A stretch of 64,000 bases of DNA from Pseudobdellovibrionaceae bacterium (GTDB lineage Bacteria > Bdellovibrionota > Bdellovibrionia > Bdellovibrionales > Bdellovibrionaceae): NCBI GenBank assembly GCA_016785955.1, contig JAEUWH010000007.1, positions 40,817-104,816 of the forward strand, read 5' to 3'. A model generated the notes under the pieces. The model searched no databases and was not told where the DNA came from. It worked only from the letters and a program-made list of their open reading frames with translations. Shown here one piece after another: positions 44,135 through 52,670 of the stretch; position 1 is the stretch's first letter; each line of letters starts with the position of its first letter. A program made the position numbers and the translations under genes.

Positions 44135-45000
44135 GCTAAGGCGTTTTTAAGCTGGTGGTTCAGTTCGGCCACCACGGCTTGGTGTAATCGAGAATAAAAC
44201 GGCTGGTGGAAATAATACAGATAAACGGGAACTTCCAAAATATCTTTTGGATTGAGTATCACTAAATTTTTTTCATTTTTAATCAGATGCAGCGGCACCA
44301 CGGCACGACCCAGACCATGTGTTAAGCCTGCGATAATGCCATGAATATCGTCGACATACAGGCGTTTAATCCCTTTGTTAAGGCCCTTGGTGGAAGGCGA
44401 TTTGAATTTTTTTAGGTAGTTAATCGTCGTCATATCGTTTTCGTCGTGATCCAAAAATACATCCGGTCCTGAATAATCCCGGCATTCGACCAGAACATTT
44501 TGTTCTGCTCCCAGGGGAAGTCGTTCGAGTTCGTCCTTTTGCAAGCGATCATCAAGTACCATGAAATCAATTTCACTGCGTTTAAGCATCTGTACCAGTT
44601 CGTCGGCCTCTCGAGAGTAAAAAGAAAACTGAATGCCCCGATGCTTTTTTCCAAATGAAGACAAGATAGGAATTAAAAGAGACGACGAAATCGACGAGAA
44701 TCCACCGATGGCGATTTTACCTGCTAATTCTTGCGGATTGGCTGACTTTAATTGTATCAAAAACTCGTCTTCCATGGTTCGTCTCATCTGACACAATCGC
44801 AGCAGGCTGGTGGCGGTCTCGGTTAACTTTAAACCGGCGCGGTCACGAATGAACAAAGTCGTGCCTAGCTCGTGTTCTAAATTCAAAATACGCTGGGAAA
44901 GCGCCGACTGCGTGATATTTAATTTTTCGGCGGCTTTGGTGAAGTTCATAACTTGGGTTACCATGAAAAAAGCATCTAAATGCGAAGTGGACAACGACAT
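44131..45000 (-). CDS. LysR-family transcriptional regulator
   Basis: 289 aa from the ATG at 45000; a TTG-start extension to 45039 adds an atypical leader. Winged HTH at residues about 5-65 (HLDAFFMVTQVMNFTKAAEKLNITQSALSQRILNLE in outline), then a periplasmic-binding-protein-like effector domain (about 90-285) with LTHGLGRAVVPLHL. It resembles ArgP/IciA by pattern only. It converges on the ABC/LolA operon and diverges from a secreted CHAP-like gene; the latter is the more natural target. Confidence 0.9.
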   Translation of the reverse strand: MSLSTSHLDAFFMVTQVMNFTKAAEKLNITQSALSQRILNLEHELGTTLFIRDRAGLKLTETATSLLRLCQMRRTMEDEFLIQLKSANPQELAGKIAIGGFSSISSSLLIPILSSFGKKHRGIQFSFYSREADELVQMLKRSEIDFMVLDDRLQKDELERLPLGAEQNVLVECRDYSGPDVFLDHDENDMTTINYLKKFKSPSTKGLNKGIKRLYVDDIHGIIAGLTHGLGRAVVPLHLIKNEKNLVILNPKDILEVPVYLYYFHQPFYSRLHQAVVAELNHQLKNALA

Positions 45001-45074
45001 ATATATAAATGAGTCTAATCGATTATTTTTCAAAATCAATCAGGGGTATAGGTGGCGACAAAAACCGAGACAAA

Positions 45075-45106
45075 ATTCAAAGATCTCACTATTCAAAGAT
45101 CTCACT
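45075..45106. repeat. perfect 16-bp tandem repeat in the divergent intergenic region
   Basis: ATTCAAAGATCTCACT occurs twice head to tail (45075-45090 and 45091-45106), each with the palindrome AGATCT in its centre. Lying between the LysR gene and its divergent neighbour, it could be a paired regulator site. Confidence 0.7.
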
Positions 45107-45262
45107 TCAATACGCAGAACAAAGTCACAACGAAGAAAAAAAAGGGCACTTTTTTGGCACGCCAAACTGCACGTGTTTGAAATGGATGGTGTAAGGTTTG
45201 AGGAAATCAGTGACTCACTTCGAAACGCGAATTTGGTATCAGATTTGTAATTACGTTCTAGT

Positions 45263-46495
45263 ATGATGATAAGAGTTTTGCTCGCCCTTTTAGTGGTTAC
45301 TTTATATGCGTTTTCAAATACGGCTACCTATGTCGACGAAGGGCTGAATCGACCTCCGGCCCCCTTGGTGAGTGTCACGACACCGTTTCAACATCAGAAC
45401 ATAGACATTACCCTGATTAATCAGGAGCCGATCGCGGGTCTGGATGAATACAATAAGCCTGTTCAATTACCCGTCAATACTCAATTTATGATCCAAGCAA
45501 CTTTGGATCAAATTTATGAAGGGTTTAAGCGTCCTCTGGAAACTCAGAGTTTATATTCGCGTGATAAATTGGGTGAATATATGAAAATTCAATCTCCCGA
45601 AGGGTTGCAGATAAAATCAATTTTGGTGGATCTTATTCAGATGAAACAACAGGAACAGCTGATGGAAAGACTGGGCTATGATGATGCATTCGAACAGAAA
45701 AAAGAATTAATCGAAGTGCGAGTTAAAAAAGAAGGTGAGTTTAAAAAAGTTAAAGTAGACTTAAAGAAAGCCGTTGAGCAAGGAAAAGTTAAGGTTCAAG
45801 AAGACGAAGTTTTTACGGCCCGTTCGACGACCGATTACAATGGCAAAGAGACCTGGTCGGTGACTCCCCAAACCGAAGCCCAAGATATTATTGGCACTCG
45901 CTGTACAGTTTGTAGTAGTTCTCAGAAAGACGATTTAGCAAAGCGTTTGAGCATACAAACGACGAACGCTCTTATCAAGGCAAAGGCCGCCGCGTATTCG
46001 GCCGATAAACGCACGAAGAATATGATCGCTTCGGCGTTAAAAAATAGAAAGTCCCCGCAAAGATATCTCGAGACAAAGCCTCAGTGTTATAAGTATGTGA
46101 AAGATGCGATGCTGGATGGAAAATGGTTAGACGAGCGCATCAGCGGTGTTAGCCCACGTTATGCCGGCGAAAAACTAAAAGAAAAAGGTTTTATTAATTT
46201 GATGGATGATCCCCAGTTAAAAGGAAAAATAAACGAGCCTAGCCAAGCACCTTGGGGTGCGATTTTGGTGTATGAACCCGTTCCGGCGGACCGCATGATC
46301 AAAGATGGCGATGAAAAACAAAACAGATATATCATTGTTCCTGACTATGGCCACATTGAATTCAAAACAGAAGATGTCGGTGAAAATGGATATGTCAGTG
46401 ACTATTATAGTAAAAAAGCCCGCACCGGTAACTCACTTCGCAGCGTGGATCGCAAGCTGATCGGAATCTATATTAAAAATCCCAAATCGGCCTAG
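45263..46495 (+). CDS. exported CHAP/NlpC-like cysteine hydrolase
   Basis: 410 aa with a signal peptide (about 1-20). A long helical or linker N-terminal region includes a CTVC motif at 214-217. The C-terminal domain (about 270-400) has Cys275 in PQCYKYVKDAML, WGAILVYEP, and His364 in YGHIEFKT followed by GYVSDYYS, the usual Cys/His layout of CHAP/NlpC-P60-type amidases or endopeptidases that cut peptidoglycan. Identity of the family is inferred from pattern. Its stop codon TAG lies inside a dispersed repeat. Confidence 0.7.
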   Translation: MMIRVLLALLVVTLYAFSNTATYVDEGLNRPPAPLVSVTTPFQHQNIDITLINQEPIAGLDEYNKPVQLPVNTQFMIQATLDQIYEGFKRPLETQSLYSRDKLGEYMKIQSPEGLQIKSILVDLIQMKQQEQLMERLGYDDAFEQKKELIEVRVKKEGEFKKVKVDLKKAVEQGKVKVQEDEVFTARSTTDYNGKETWSVTPQTEAQDIIGTRCTVCSSSQKDDLAKRLSIQTTNALIKAKAAAYSADKRTKNMIASALKNRKSPQRYLETKPQCYKYVKDAMLDGKWLDERISGVSPRYAGEKLKEKGFINLMDDPQLKGKINEPSQAPWGAILVYEPVPADRMIKDGDEKQNRYIIVPDYGHIEFKTEDVGENGYVSDYYSKKARTGNSLRSVDRKLIGIYIKNPKSA

Positions 46496-46550
46496 AGAGG
46501 TTGGTAAGACACAAATTGGCCTAGATAGGTTGGTAATGACAAGATGGGCG
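46489..46550. repeat. dispersed TAATGAC repeat, locus 2
   Basis: Two units starting GGCCTAGA, 29 bp apart (46489 and 46518), with cores AGGTTGGTAAGACA and AGGTTGGTAATGACA. The second unit shares a 23-bp identical stretch with the reverse complement of locus 1 (6671-6752). The first unit supplies the stop codon of the CHAP-like gene. Confidence 0.8.
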
Positions 46551-46560
46551 CAACCAGCAA

Positions 46561-47550
46561 TTAAATAGCGGCGAACCGATAGCTCTTTTCAAACCAATCG
46601 TCCTTGTTGTGATAGACCAATTGTATCTTTGCCGACAACGGAGTGCCTTGAAAGCGTTCACGGTAATCCATTAACCAAGTCTCGATTGACTCTTCATCAA
46701 AGGACACGCGTTTTAGATCGTTCAAAATGCGATCGGACCACAGCAGGCTCGCTGTGTACATGGAAGATTGTTTGTTCGTCAGCAGGTATTGGTCCAACAA
46801 ATAGAGACCGATTTTCCAACAGCCACAACGGAAGACATCATGAATCCATGGTAAATCCATATTGGAGAGATCATAAAACGTAAAATTTTCTTTGATGTCG
46901 GCGATATCTAGCTGATTGAATGTTTTGGCCATGGGGTGCATAGAGGTGAATGATTTCTTCGAAACCCAATAAATGACTAAGCTGGGTAAAAGATCCTTTT
47001 GATAGTGAATTTTCTCGGATGCCGAGGCGCCAATATATTTACGAATAAACAGTTGTCCTAGCACGAAATTACCCAGATTATTTCTGAGATAGTTCTGCAT
47101 TTGTGGAATGTGTAAACGATACTTATTTTTTTCCGATCGGTAAAAAGCATATTCAAAAAATGAGGCAAATGGCTGAGGGCTGGTTAGAAATTGATCCAGT
47201 AGTAAACCAATGATAAATGAAAATCCAAAAAACAGGAAACACATGCGCGTATTGAGTTGCATTTTATACAGAGGCGACAGCAGCAAGGGGATTTGGAAAA
47301 TGATGGCGGGTACGGTATAAAATTTTCGTTTTATTTTCAAAATCCACAGCTGGTTCATAGAAAAAAGCAAAGTTGTCGAACTGATAAAAAAGGTAAACAA
47401 ATAGAAAGGCGCGGATTTGCCGCGTGTAAAAGTGATAATAAACCCCAGTAGGATAAGACTACTGACGATCAGCGCCGTTTTCTTATTGAACTTGGTGGTC
47501 AGAATCTTGGCATAAATCGCGAGTGCGTAAATGCTTAAAAGAAACGTCAT
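46561..47550 (-). CDS. hypothetical inner-membrane protein
   Basis: 329 aa, not recognised. About five hydrophobic segments fill residues 1-125 (LLSIYALAIYA, ALIVSSLILLGFII, FYLFTFFISSTTLLF, TVPAIIFQIPLLL, FGFSFIIGLLL); the remaining 200 residues are soluble with aromatic-rich helices and one CGCW motif near 240. It starts 7 bp after ppsR, so it is the last gene of the nrdR-to-ppsR operon. Confidence 0.65.
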   Translation of the reverse strand: MTFLLSIYALAIYAKILTTKFNKKTALIVSSLILLGFIITFTRGKSAPFYLFTFFISSTTLLFSMNQLWILKIKRKFYTVPAIIFQIPLLLSPLYKMQLNTRMCFLFFGFSFIIGLLLDQFLTSPQPFASFFEYAFYRSEKNKYRLHIPQMQNYLRNNLGNFVLGQLFIRKYIGASASEKIHYQKDLLPSLVIYWVSKKSFTSMHPMAKTFNQLDIADIKENFTFYDLSNMDLPWIHDVFRCGCWKIGLYLLDQYLLTNKQSSMYTASLLWSDRILNDLKRVSFDEESIETWLMDYRERFQGTPLSAKIQLVYHNKDDWFEKSYRFAAI

Positions 47551-47557
47551 GTTCTCC

Positions 47558-48394
47558 TTAAAAAATAACCGAGTCGGGAAGTCCTAAGCGACTACTGATC
47601 ACTTTGACGATCTCGGTCGCAGTTTCCTCTAACGCACGGTCTGTTACATTAAATACGGGCCATTTTCGATTTTGTTTAAAAATCTCGGTGGCATATTCAA
47701 TTTCTTGCAAGATTTGGGAAAGCGAAGCGTACTCGCCGCCAGGATCTTGGCCGAATTTTTCTAGTCGATTTTTGCGGATTCGTTGGAGTGATTCTATATC
47801 GATCAGAAGTCCTACGATTCGCCGTTGGTCTACCTTGAAGACTTGTTCGGGGATGGGGGTGTTCAGCACCATGGGAACGTTGGCCACTTTCCAGCCTTTG
47901 TGACTTAAGAATATGCTCAGCGGAGTTTTACTGGTTCGACTGATGCCTAGGAGAATGATGTCGGCTTTGTCTAGATCGTTCAGTGTTTTGCCATCATCGT
48001 GTTTCACGGTGTATTCAATCGCTTCGATGCGTTTGAAGTAGCTTTCATTCACAGCTCGCAGAACACCCACCTGAGACTCTGATGCAAATCCAAAATAGCT
48101 GTCCAATGTTCCCAGCAAGGGGCCGAGTAAATCAAAAGATAGTATCCCTTTTTCCGAAGCGCGTTCTTGAATTTTTTTTCTCATACTGGGCGAAGCCACA
48201 GTGTGGACAATCATTCCGTTGTTGGTGGCGCATTCGTCGATCAGAGCATCGATATGATTTTCCGAGCGGACATTTTTATTTCTTATAATTTGGATATCGC
48301 TTTGGCTATATTGAACAAGGGCAGCGCGAATCATAGTCGCGGCTGTTTCTCCAGTCCCATCTGAAATTATAGAAATTAAATGTTTTTTACTCAT
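47558..48394 (-). CDS. ppsR: PEP synthetase/pyruvate phosphate dikinase regulatory protein (kinase-pyrophosphorylase)
   Basis: 278 aa DUF299 enzyme that inactivates PEP synthase or PPDK by ADP-dependent phosphorylation of Thr and reverses it by pyrophosphorolysis. The start has SDGTGETA (11-18), and the P-loop is GISRTSKTPLS (150-160); DLLGPLL and GVLRAVNESYFKRIEAIEY match the family. No pps or ppdK gene is in the window. The ATG overlaps the previous gene by 8 bp. Confidence 0.92.
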   Translation of the reverse strand: MSKKHLISIISDGTGETAATMIRAALVQYSQSDIQIIRNKNVRSENHIDALIDECATNNGMIVHTVASPSMRKKIQERASEKGILSFDLLGPLLGTLDSYFGFASESQVGVLRAVNESYFKRIEAIEYTVKHDDGKTLNDLDKADIILLGISRTSKTPLSIFLSHKGWKVANVPMVLNTPIPEQVFKVDQRRIVGLLIDIESLQRIRKNRLEKFGQDPGGEYASLSQILQEIEYATEIFKQNRKWPVFNVTDRALEETATEIVKVISSRLGLPDSVIF

Positions 48395-48917
48395 TATCGC
48401 AATAACCTAGAATAATTTGTTCACGGAAGGCGTCGAGTTTGATTCGTAGCCAAGGTTCTGCTTGGGCCGTCGCAATAATCAAGGCATAGTCGTTACGCAG
48501 CTTGAACGCCAGGAGTTGAAATTTAGAGGCATCTTTGATGCCATATTGTTCAGACAGTAGTGAATGTTTGCGACGACTAGAAGAAATATGAATCCATTGA
48601 AAACAGGGGGCTTGAGATAAATCTAAAGATATGTCGGCCGTGCTGACCTCTTGTTTTTGTTCGAAGATATCTTTTTTTACGAACCGAATACGGCGTTCAT
48701 TCACATGCAAAAGCCCCGTGCATTCGAAAAACGGCGTCAATTTAGAATAAAGGGCCTGAATTTTCAGACTTTCAGATTCGGGTAAGAATGAAAACGGTCG
48801 CGAGGTCCAGCGAAACGAATCATTCTCATAAAAATTATGGAACCGGCTTTCAAAGGCTGATTGAAGTTCTTTGTTTGTTTCAAAAAAAGGATCGAATAGT
48901 TTTGTAAATAGTGACAT
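48387..48917 (-). CDS. hypothetical protein in the nrdR-nusB-ppsR operon
   Basis: 176 aa, not recognised. Soluble, no signal peptide, several aromatic residues and beta-type segments in the second half (FQWIHISSSRRKH, FQLLAFKLRNDYALIIATA), ending GYCDNE. It overlaps ppsR by 8 bp and follows its upstream neighbour by 25 bp. Translational coupling suggests a cytoplasmic job linked to housekeeping metabolism. Confidence 0.65.
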   Translation of the reverse strand: MSLFTKLFDPFFETNKELQSAFESRFHNFYENDSFRWTSRPFSFLPESESLKIQALYSKLTPFFECTGLLHVNERRIRFVKKDIFEQKQEVSTADISLDLSQAPCFQWIHISSSRRKHSLLSEQYGIKDASKFQLLAFKLRNDYALIIATAQAEPWLRIKLDAFREQIILGYCDNE

Positions 48918-48942
48918 GAAACTATCGTCTCAAAGACGAAGT

Positions 48943-49398
48943 CTAGTTTTCAAGAACTATAGATAAATCTTCCACCGAGCTGATCGAACGCCAAGTCTCG
49001 GTGAACTCGCTCAAACTAAGGTTAGTAGGCAAAAAAATCCTCAATGATGGATTTTTCAAATCTTGGTACAGTTTATGGATCTTAAGACACCATTCATTCA
49101 GGCCCCCGGTGTGCGGGACAAACGCCGTCCATCGATTCGGAAACTTAGATTTCGTGGGAATTAAAATAACGTCATTCGTAGCCGTTTTAATATTAAAATC
49201 TGGCAATTCAGTTTCTTCGATAATTTCAACCAAGTAGGAATCCATTTTTTTAGACTCTTTGCGAGTCATCTTGCCGGCTAAAAAACTGTTGTACCAATCT
49301 AATTTCGTCGCAATCTTGGAATGTTCAAAGTCTGGAACAATCCACAACTCTGCACCTGGATTATAAGATTGGGAAACCGAGAGAACAATTATCGCCAT
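48943..49398 (-). CDS. hypothetical protein downstream of nusB
   Basis: 151 aa, not recognised. Soluble; features such as AELWIVPDFEHSK, VILIPTKSKFPNRWTAFVPHTGG and LPTNLSLSEFTETWRSI suggest an alpha/beta fold. The ATG overlaps the nusB end by 10 bp. No enzyme motif seen. Confidence 0.65.
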   Translation of the reverse strand: MAIIVLSVSQSYNPGAELWIVPDFEHSKIATKLDWYNSFLAGKMTRKESKKMDSYLVEIIEETELPDFNIKTATNDVILIPTKSKFPNRWTAFVPHTGGLNEWCLKIHKLYQDLKNPSLRIFLPTNLSLSEFTETWRSISSVEDLSIVLEN

Positions 49399-49799
49399 TC
49401 TTCGCGGCCTACTTGATCAAGGATACCGTTAATGAATCCAGCCGAGTCAGTATTTCCGTATTTTTTGGCAATTTCAATAGCTTCATTGATAACGATTTTT
49501 TCTGAGAGCTTTTCATGACTCAGTTTCATTTCAAAAATAGCCACACGTAAAATATTGCGATCGACCAAGGCCATGCGATCAACTTTCCAGTTACGACTGA
49601 CAGAAGAAATTTTTTCGTCAATTTTGTTTTTTGCTTCGGAAACTCCGTGAATCAACTGCTCGGCATACTGAATGGTTTCCGTGCCGTATTTGTTATCGTA
49701 CAACTGCAAAAATGCATTTACAGAAATTTGTGGAGCGAATTCAGATTGAAATAAAAGCTGGAGCGCGAGTTCTCGCGCATTTCTGCGGTCTTGGTTCAT
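49389..49799 (-). CDS. nusB: transcription antitermination factor NusB
   Basis: 136 aa. NusB signature: RNARELALQLLFQSEF at the N-terminus, and VINEAIEIAKKYGNTDSAGFINGILD at the C-terminus. It binds boxA RNA with NusE (S10) and supports rRNA transcription. Length normal. It shares 4 bp (ATGA) with nrdR; the nrdR-nusB pairing is widespread. Confidence 0.95.
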   Translation of the reverse strand: MNQDRRNARELALQLLFQSEFAPQISVNAFLQLYDNKYGTETIQYAEQLIHGVSEAKNKIDEKISSVSRNWKVDRMALVDRNILRVAIFEMKLSHEKLSEKIVINEAIEIAKKYGNTDSAGFINGILDQVGREEWR

Positions 49800-50314
49800 A
49801 AAGTCACTTTGATATTGGGATTAAACGCTGTTAGAGGTAATTGTTCTTGTGAGGTATCTACGAAATCCATCAACTCGGCATCTTCCAAAGTTTCGACGAA
49901 TTCTTGAACATCTTTAAACGTTCGGTAGACACTGGCGAATCGAATATAAGCAACGTTATCCAGTTGTTTCAGTTCGGCCATGACTTTTTTGCCTAGCAAC
50001 CGCGAAGATGTTTCATTCTCGCCACGTTGTAAAATCCAAGACGCAATTTTTTCAACAACATTTTCAATTTGGGTTAAACTGACGGGGCGTTTTTGACAAG
50101 ATGCCTGAATACCTTTAAGTATTTTTTCTTTACTGAAGGGCTCTCGACGACCATCTTTTTTGATCACCATTGGATAACTAAAAAGCAATGTTTCCACAGT
50201 GCTGTAACGAGCATGGCACTCGAGACATTCACGACGACGACGGATAGAACTATCCTTCTGGACCCGTGTATCTAGTACCTTATCCTCTTTGTGACCACAA
50301 TATGGACATTTCAT
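49796..50314 (-). CDS. nrdR: transcriptional repressor NrdR
   Basis: 172 aa. Zinc ribbon with Cys3, Cys6, Cys30 and Cys33 (KCPYCG, RRRRECLECHARY), followed by the ATP-cone (VIKKDGRREPFSKEKILKGI) at about 50-135. It represses ribonucleotide reductase genes when dATP is bound. The C-terminal tail (about 140-172) is longer than usual by some 15 residues. First gene of the minus-strand operon. Confidence 0.95.
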   Translation of the reverse strand: MKCPYCGHKEDKVLDTRVQKDSSIRRRRECLECHARYSTVETLLFSYPMVIKKDGRREPFSKEKILKGIQASCQKRPVSLTQIENVVEKIASWILQRGENETSSRLLGKKVMAELKQLDNVAYIRFASVYRTFKDVQEFVETLEDAELMDFVDTSQEQLPLTAFNPNIKVTL

Positions 50315-50649
50315 ATGATGGATATATCAAAATAACGCAGACTTGGCGAATTAAAAAACAGAGTTCTTGTGAATCACTAGGGTATGTCCTGATGGACTGC
50401 TGATTTGATCAAATAGGAACAAGCTTTAAATAACCTTTATCGAGTTTGAAGTTTTATCAGATTTTGAATTGCAGGGGCGGTGCCTTTCACAGAATTCTGG
50501 ATTTTAGTCTGTGATGAAAACTGTATTGAAATCAAATGGTTATGTTGTTTTTGTGGGAATCTTGGACCCGGCTTTCATCGAGTGGCCTGGTGATGTTTGT
50601 TGGACACGATTTCAGTTTGCTCGTATCCTGAGTCAAGACAGGGGCGTTC
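50315..50649. other. 335-bp gene-free divergent region
   Basis: Between nrdR (minus) and the exported 230-aa gene (plus). It holds ATTTGATCAAAT, a perfect 12-bp palindrome at 50403-50414. A 60-codon frame from about 50511 runs into the next gene, lacks its own ribosome site and is probably not real. No RNA gene recognised. Confidence 0.5.
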
Positions 50650-51342
50650 TTGAAAAAATTACTTTTTATTTCAGTGATATTTTTGATGGCTGAACTCGCA
50701 TTTTCAAACCAACCTTATCGGGTAGGTCGTAAAATCGCTCAGAATCAAAATGCTAAAGAAGCGGACGCTCCCAAAACGGGTCGTCAAAAAGCGCAAGAAT
50801 ACTTTCAGTCAGACGCAGGTAAAAGCAGCGGTTCAACGTCGTCGTCTTCATCTTCATCGGTAGGCTCCGGCGATCATTATCTTGCCATTCACGCCAGCAA
50901 ATTTATGAACAGCGAGACGTGGTTGTGGGGGCAGAAAGAGAAGCAAAAAGATACTGGGCGTTCGGGTTTTGGTGTGACCTATCGATTTGACGAATGGGGA
51001 CAGACCGATTTAGATGTGCGCTTTGAGTTGAACGAATACCATGTGGCTTCCGAAAAGCCGACCAAGTTTAGCATCCTTCCTGTGATTTTATTTCCTGATG
51101 CCAGCTCGCGGTTTCCTTTATATTTTGGGGCGGCGGCTGGGTTAGGTATTTATTTCAAGCAAATTGACCAAGAAAGTAATCTTTCGTTTGATTATCAATT
51201 GTTCATGGGGGCTCGATTTTTTAATGTATTTGGCAGTAGCGGATTTTTTATTGAGACGGGATTAAAGAATCATATCCATTTGTTGTCAGACGGCCAATTC
51301 AATGGCACTTATTTAGCCTTAGGAGCATTGTTTACATTTTGA
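50650..51342 (+). CDS. hypothetical exported protein, probable beta-barrel
   Basis: 230 aa from TTG 50650 with AGGGGCG upstream. A signal peptide ends ELAFS (about 19); residues 35-75 are a polar linker with a Ser-rich run; the rest has alternating strands (YRVRF/DLDVRFELNEYHV, RFPLYFGAAAGLGIYF, LSFDYQLFMGARFFN, LGALFTF) ending in Phe, as in outer-membrane barrels. Not recognised. The stop overlaps rsmB (TTGA). Confidence 0.65.
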   Translation: MKKLLFISVIFLMAELAFSNQPYRVGRKIAQNQNAKEADAPKTGRQKAQEYFQSDAGKSSGSTSSSSSSSVGSGDHYLAIHASKFMNSETWLWGQKEKQKDTGRSGFGVTYRFDEWGQTDLDVRFELNEYHVASEKPTKFSILPVILFPDASSRFPLYFGAAAGLGIYFKQIDQESNLSFDYQLFMGARFFNVFGSSGFFIETGLKNHIHLLSDGQFNGTYLALGALFTF

Positions 51343-52547
51343 AAATTCATAAATTACTTGTTGATAAAACTGTTAGCACCTTGGTTTCGATTTTTACCAG
51401 TACGATCTATGCCGATAAGGCCATAGAAAAAGTATTCAAGGAAAATCGCAAGTGGGGTTCCCGTGATCGCCGGTTCTTTGCCGAGGCTGTTTTTGATTGT
51501 GTGCGCTTTCGTCGCCGTTATTGGTCGATGGCAGGGTTAGACGACGAAAAGTACCTGGCACTTGATGCGATCAATGAGTCTTCGGTGTTTCGCCTGTGGC
51601 TGGCTTATTTCAAAGATAAAACCGGTGCCGTACCAGAATGGGTTTCGCCCGGCGTGGTGAGTTCTTTGTCCTCCCAGAAGACGTTTACATTTGCGATTCA
51701 GCAATCCTATCCAGATTGGATCGTAAGCCTATTTAAAGAGTCTTATCCTAGCGATTACGAAAGTATTTTGAAATCGATGAACGAAGTCGCCCCGGTTTTT
51801 ATTCGGGTGAATGAAATCAAGTCCAATGCTGATCAAGTCCGAGACGAGCTTTTGAAAGAAGGCATTGCCGTTGAGGCGGTCAAGCACGTGCCTTCGGCGC
51901 TTAAACTTGTCGAAAAGAAAAATGTTTTTTCCACGCAGGCGTTTCACAAAGGATATTTCGAGGTGCAAGATGCGGGATCGCAGATGATTTCTATGTTGCT
52001 AGATGCGCGGCCAGGAATGCGAGTTGTGGATGCGTGTGCGGGGGCGGGGGGCAAAAGCTTGCACTTGGCATCCATGATGAAAAATAAAGGCAAGATAATT
52101 AGCTTGGATATTCATGAGCGTCGATTGAAAGATTTGCGCACGCGTGCGACCCGTAACGGCGTGGATATTATCGAACAAAAAGTGATTGATTCACAAAAGG
52201 TGATCAAGCGTTTTGAAAACTCATTTGATCGGGTTTTGCTGGATGTCCCATGTACCGGGCTAGGAGTGATTCGTCGTAACCCGGACTCAAAGTGGAAGTT
52301 GACAAAAGACGATCTGGAAAATCTATTGATCACGCAACAGGAAATTTTGGATAATTATTCACGCATGATGAAAAAGGATGGCAAGCTTGTGTACGCTACG
52401 TGCAGTTTATTTCCCAAGGAAAATGAATTACAGGTGCAGCAGTTCTTGCGTACACATCCTGAATGGAAATTGGAAAACGAGTTTCATATTCGGCCAGATA
52501 AAACGGCCTTTGATGGTTTTTATGCTGCCTGTTTAGTGCGACAATAA
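51339..52547 (+). CDS. rsmB: 16S rRNA m5C methyltransferase RsmB-like (NOL1/NOP2/Sun family)
   Basis: 402 aa, SAM-dependent RNA cytosine-5 methyltransferase. N-terminal NusB-like helical region (1-140) with REFAEAVFDCVRFRR-like pattern, PUA/RNA-binding middle, then the Rossmann domain: VVDACAGAGGKS (SAM loop), LLDVPCTGLGVIRRNPD (catalytic Cys), YATCSLFPKEN (second Cys). TTG start inside the previous stop codon. Assignment to RsmB rather than RsmF is by overall layout. Confidence 0.88.
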   Translation: MKIHKLLVDKTVSTLVSIFTSTIYADKAIEKVFKENRKWGSRDRRFFAEAVFDCVRFRRRYWSMAGLDDEKYLALDAINESSVFRLWLAYFKDKTGAVPEWVSPGVVSSLSSQKTFTFAIQQSYPDWIVSLFKESYPSDYESILKSMNEVAPVFIRVNEIKSNADQVRDELLKEGIAVEAVKHVPSALKLVEKKNVFSTQAFHKGYFEVQDAGSQMISMLLDARPGMRVVDACAGAGGKSLHLASMMKNKGKIISLDIHERRLKDLRTRATRNGVDIIEQKVIDSQKVIKRFENSFDRVLLDVPCTGLGVIRRNPDSKWKLTKDDLENLLITQQEILDNYSRMMKKDGKLVYATCSLFPKENELQVQQFLRTHPEWKLENEFHIRPDKTAFDGFYAACLVRQ

Positions 52548-52670
52548 GTATTTATTATATGAGCCCAAGTATTTTGTTTCAGCTGAGTTAGTCAAAATCA
52601 AAAATAAAAAATCATTAATTGCTCTTGTGACGTTGTTTATCTACAACAATGACAATTTCATGGAGGGGTT

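Noticed and set aside
50403..50414. ATTTGATCAAAT as an FNR or NrdR box
   Set aside because: The palindrome does not have the FNR spacing (TTGAT-N4-ATCAA) nor the NrdR-box sequence, and 12-bp AT-rich palindromes occur by chance.
50511..50693. 60-codon plus-strand frame before the exported 230-aa gene
   Set aside because: It runs into the next gene in another frame, lacks a ribosome site and resembles nothing known.
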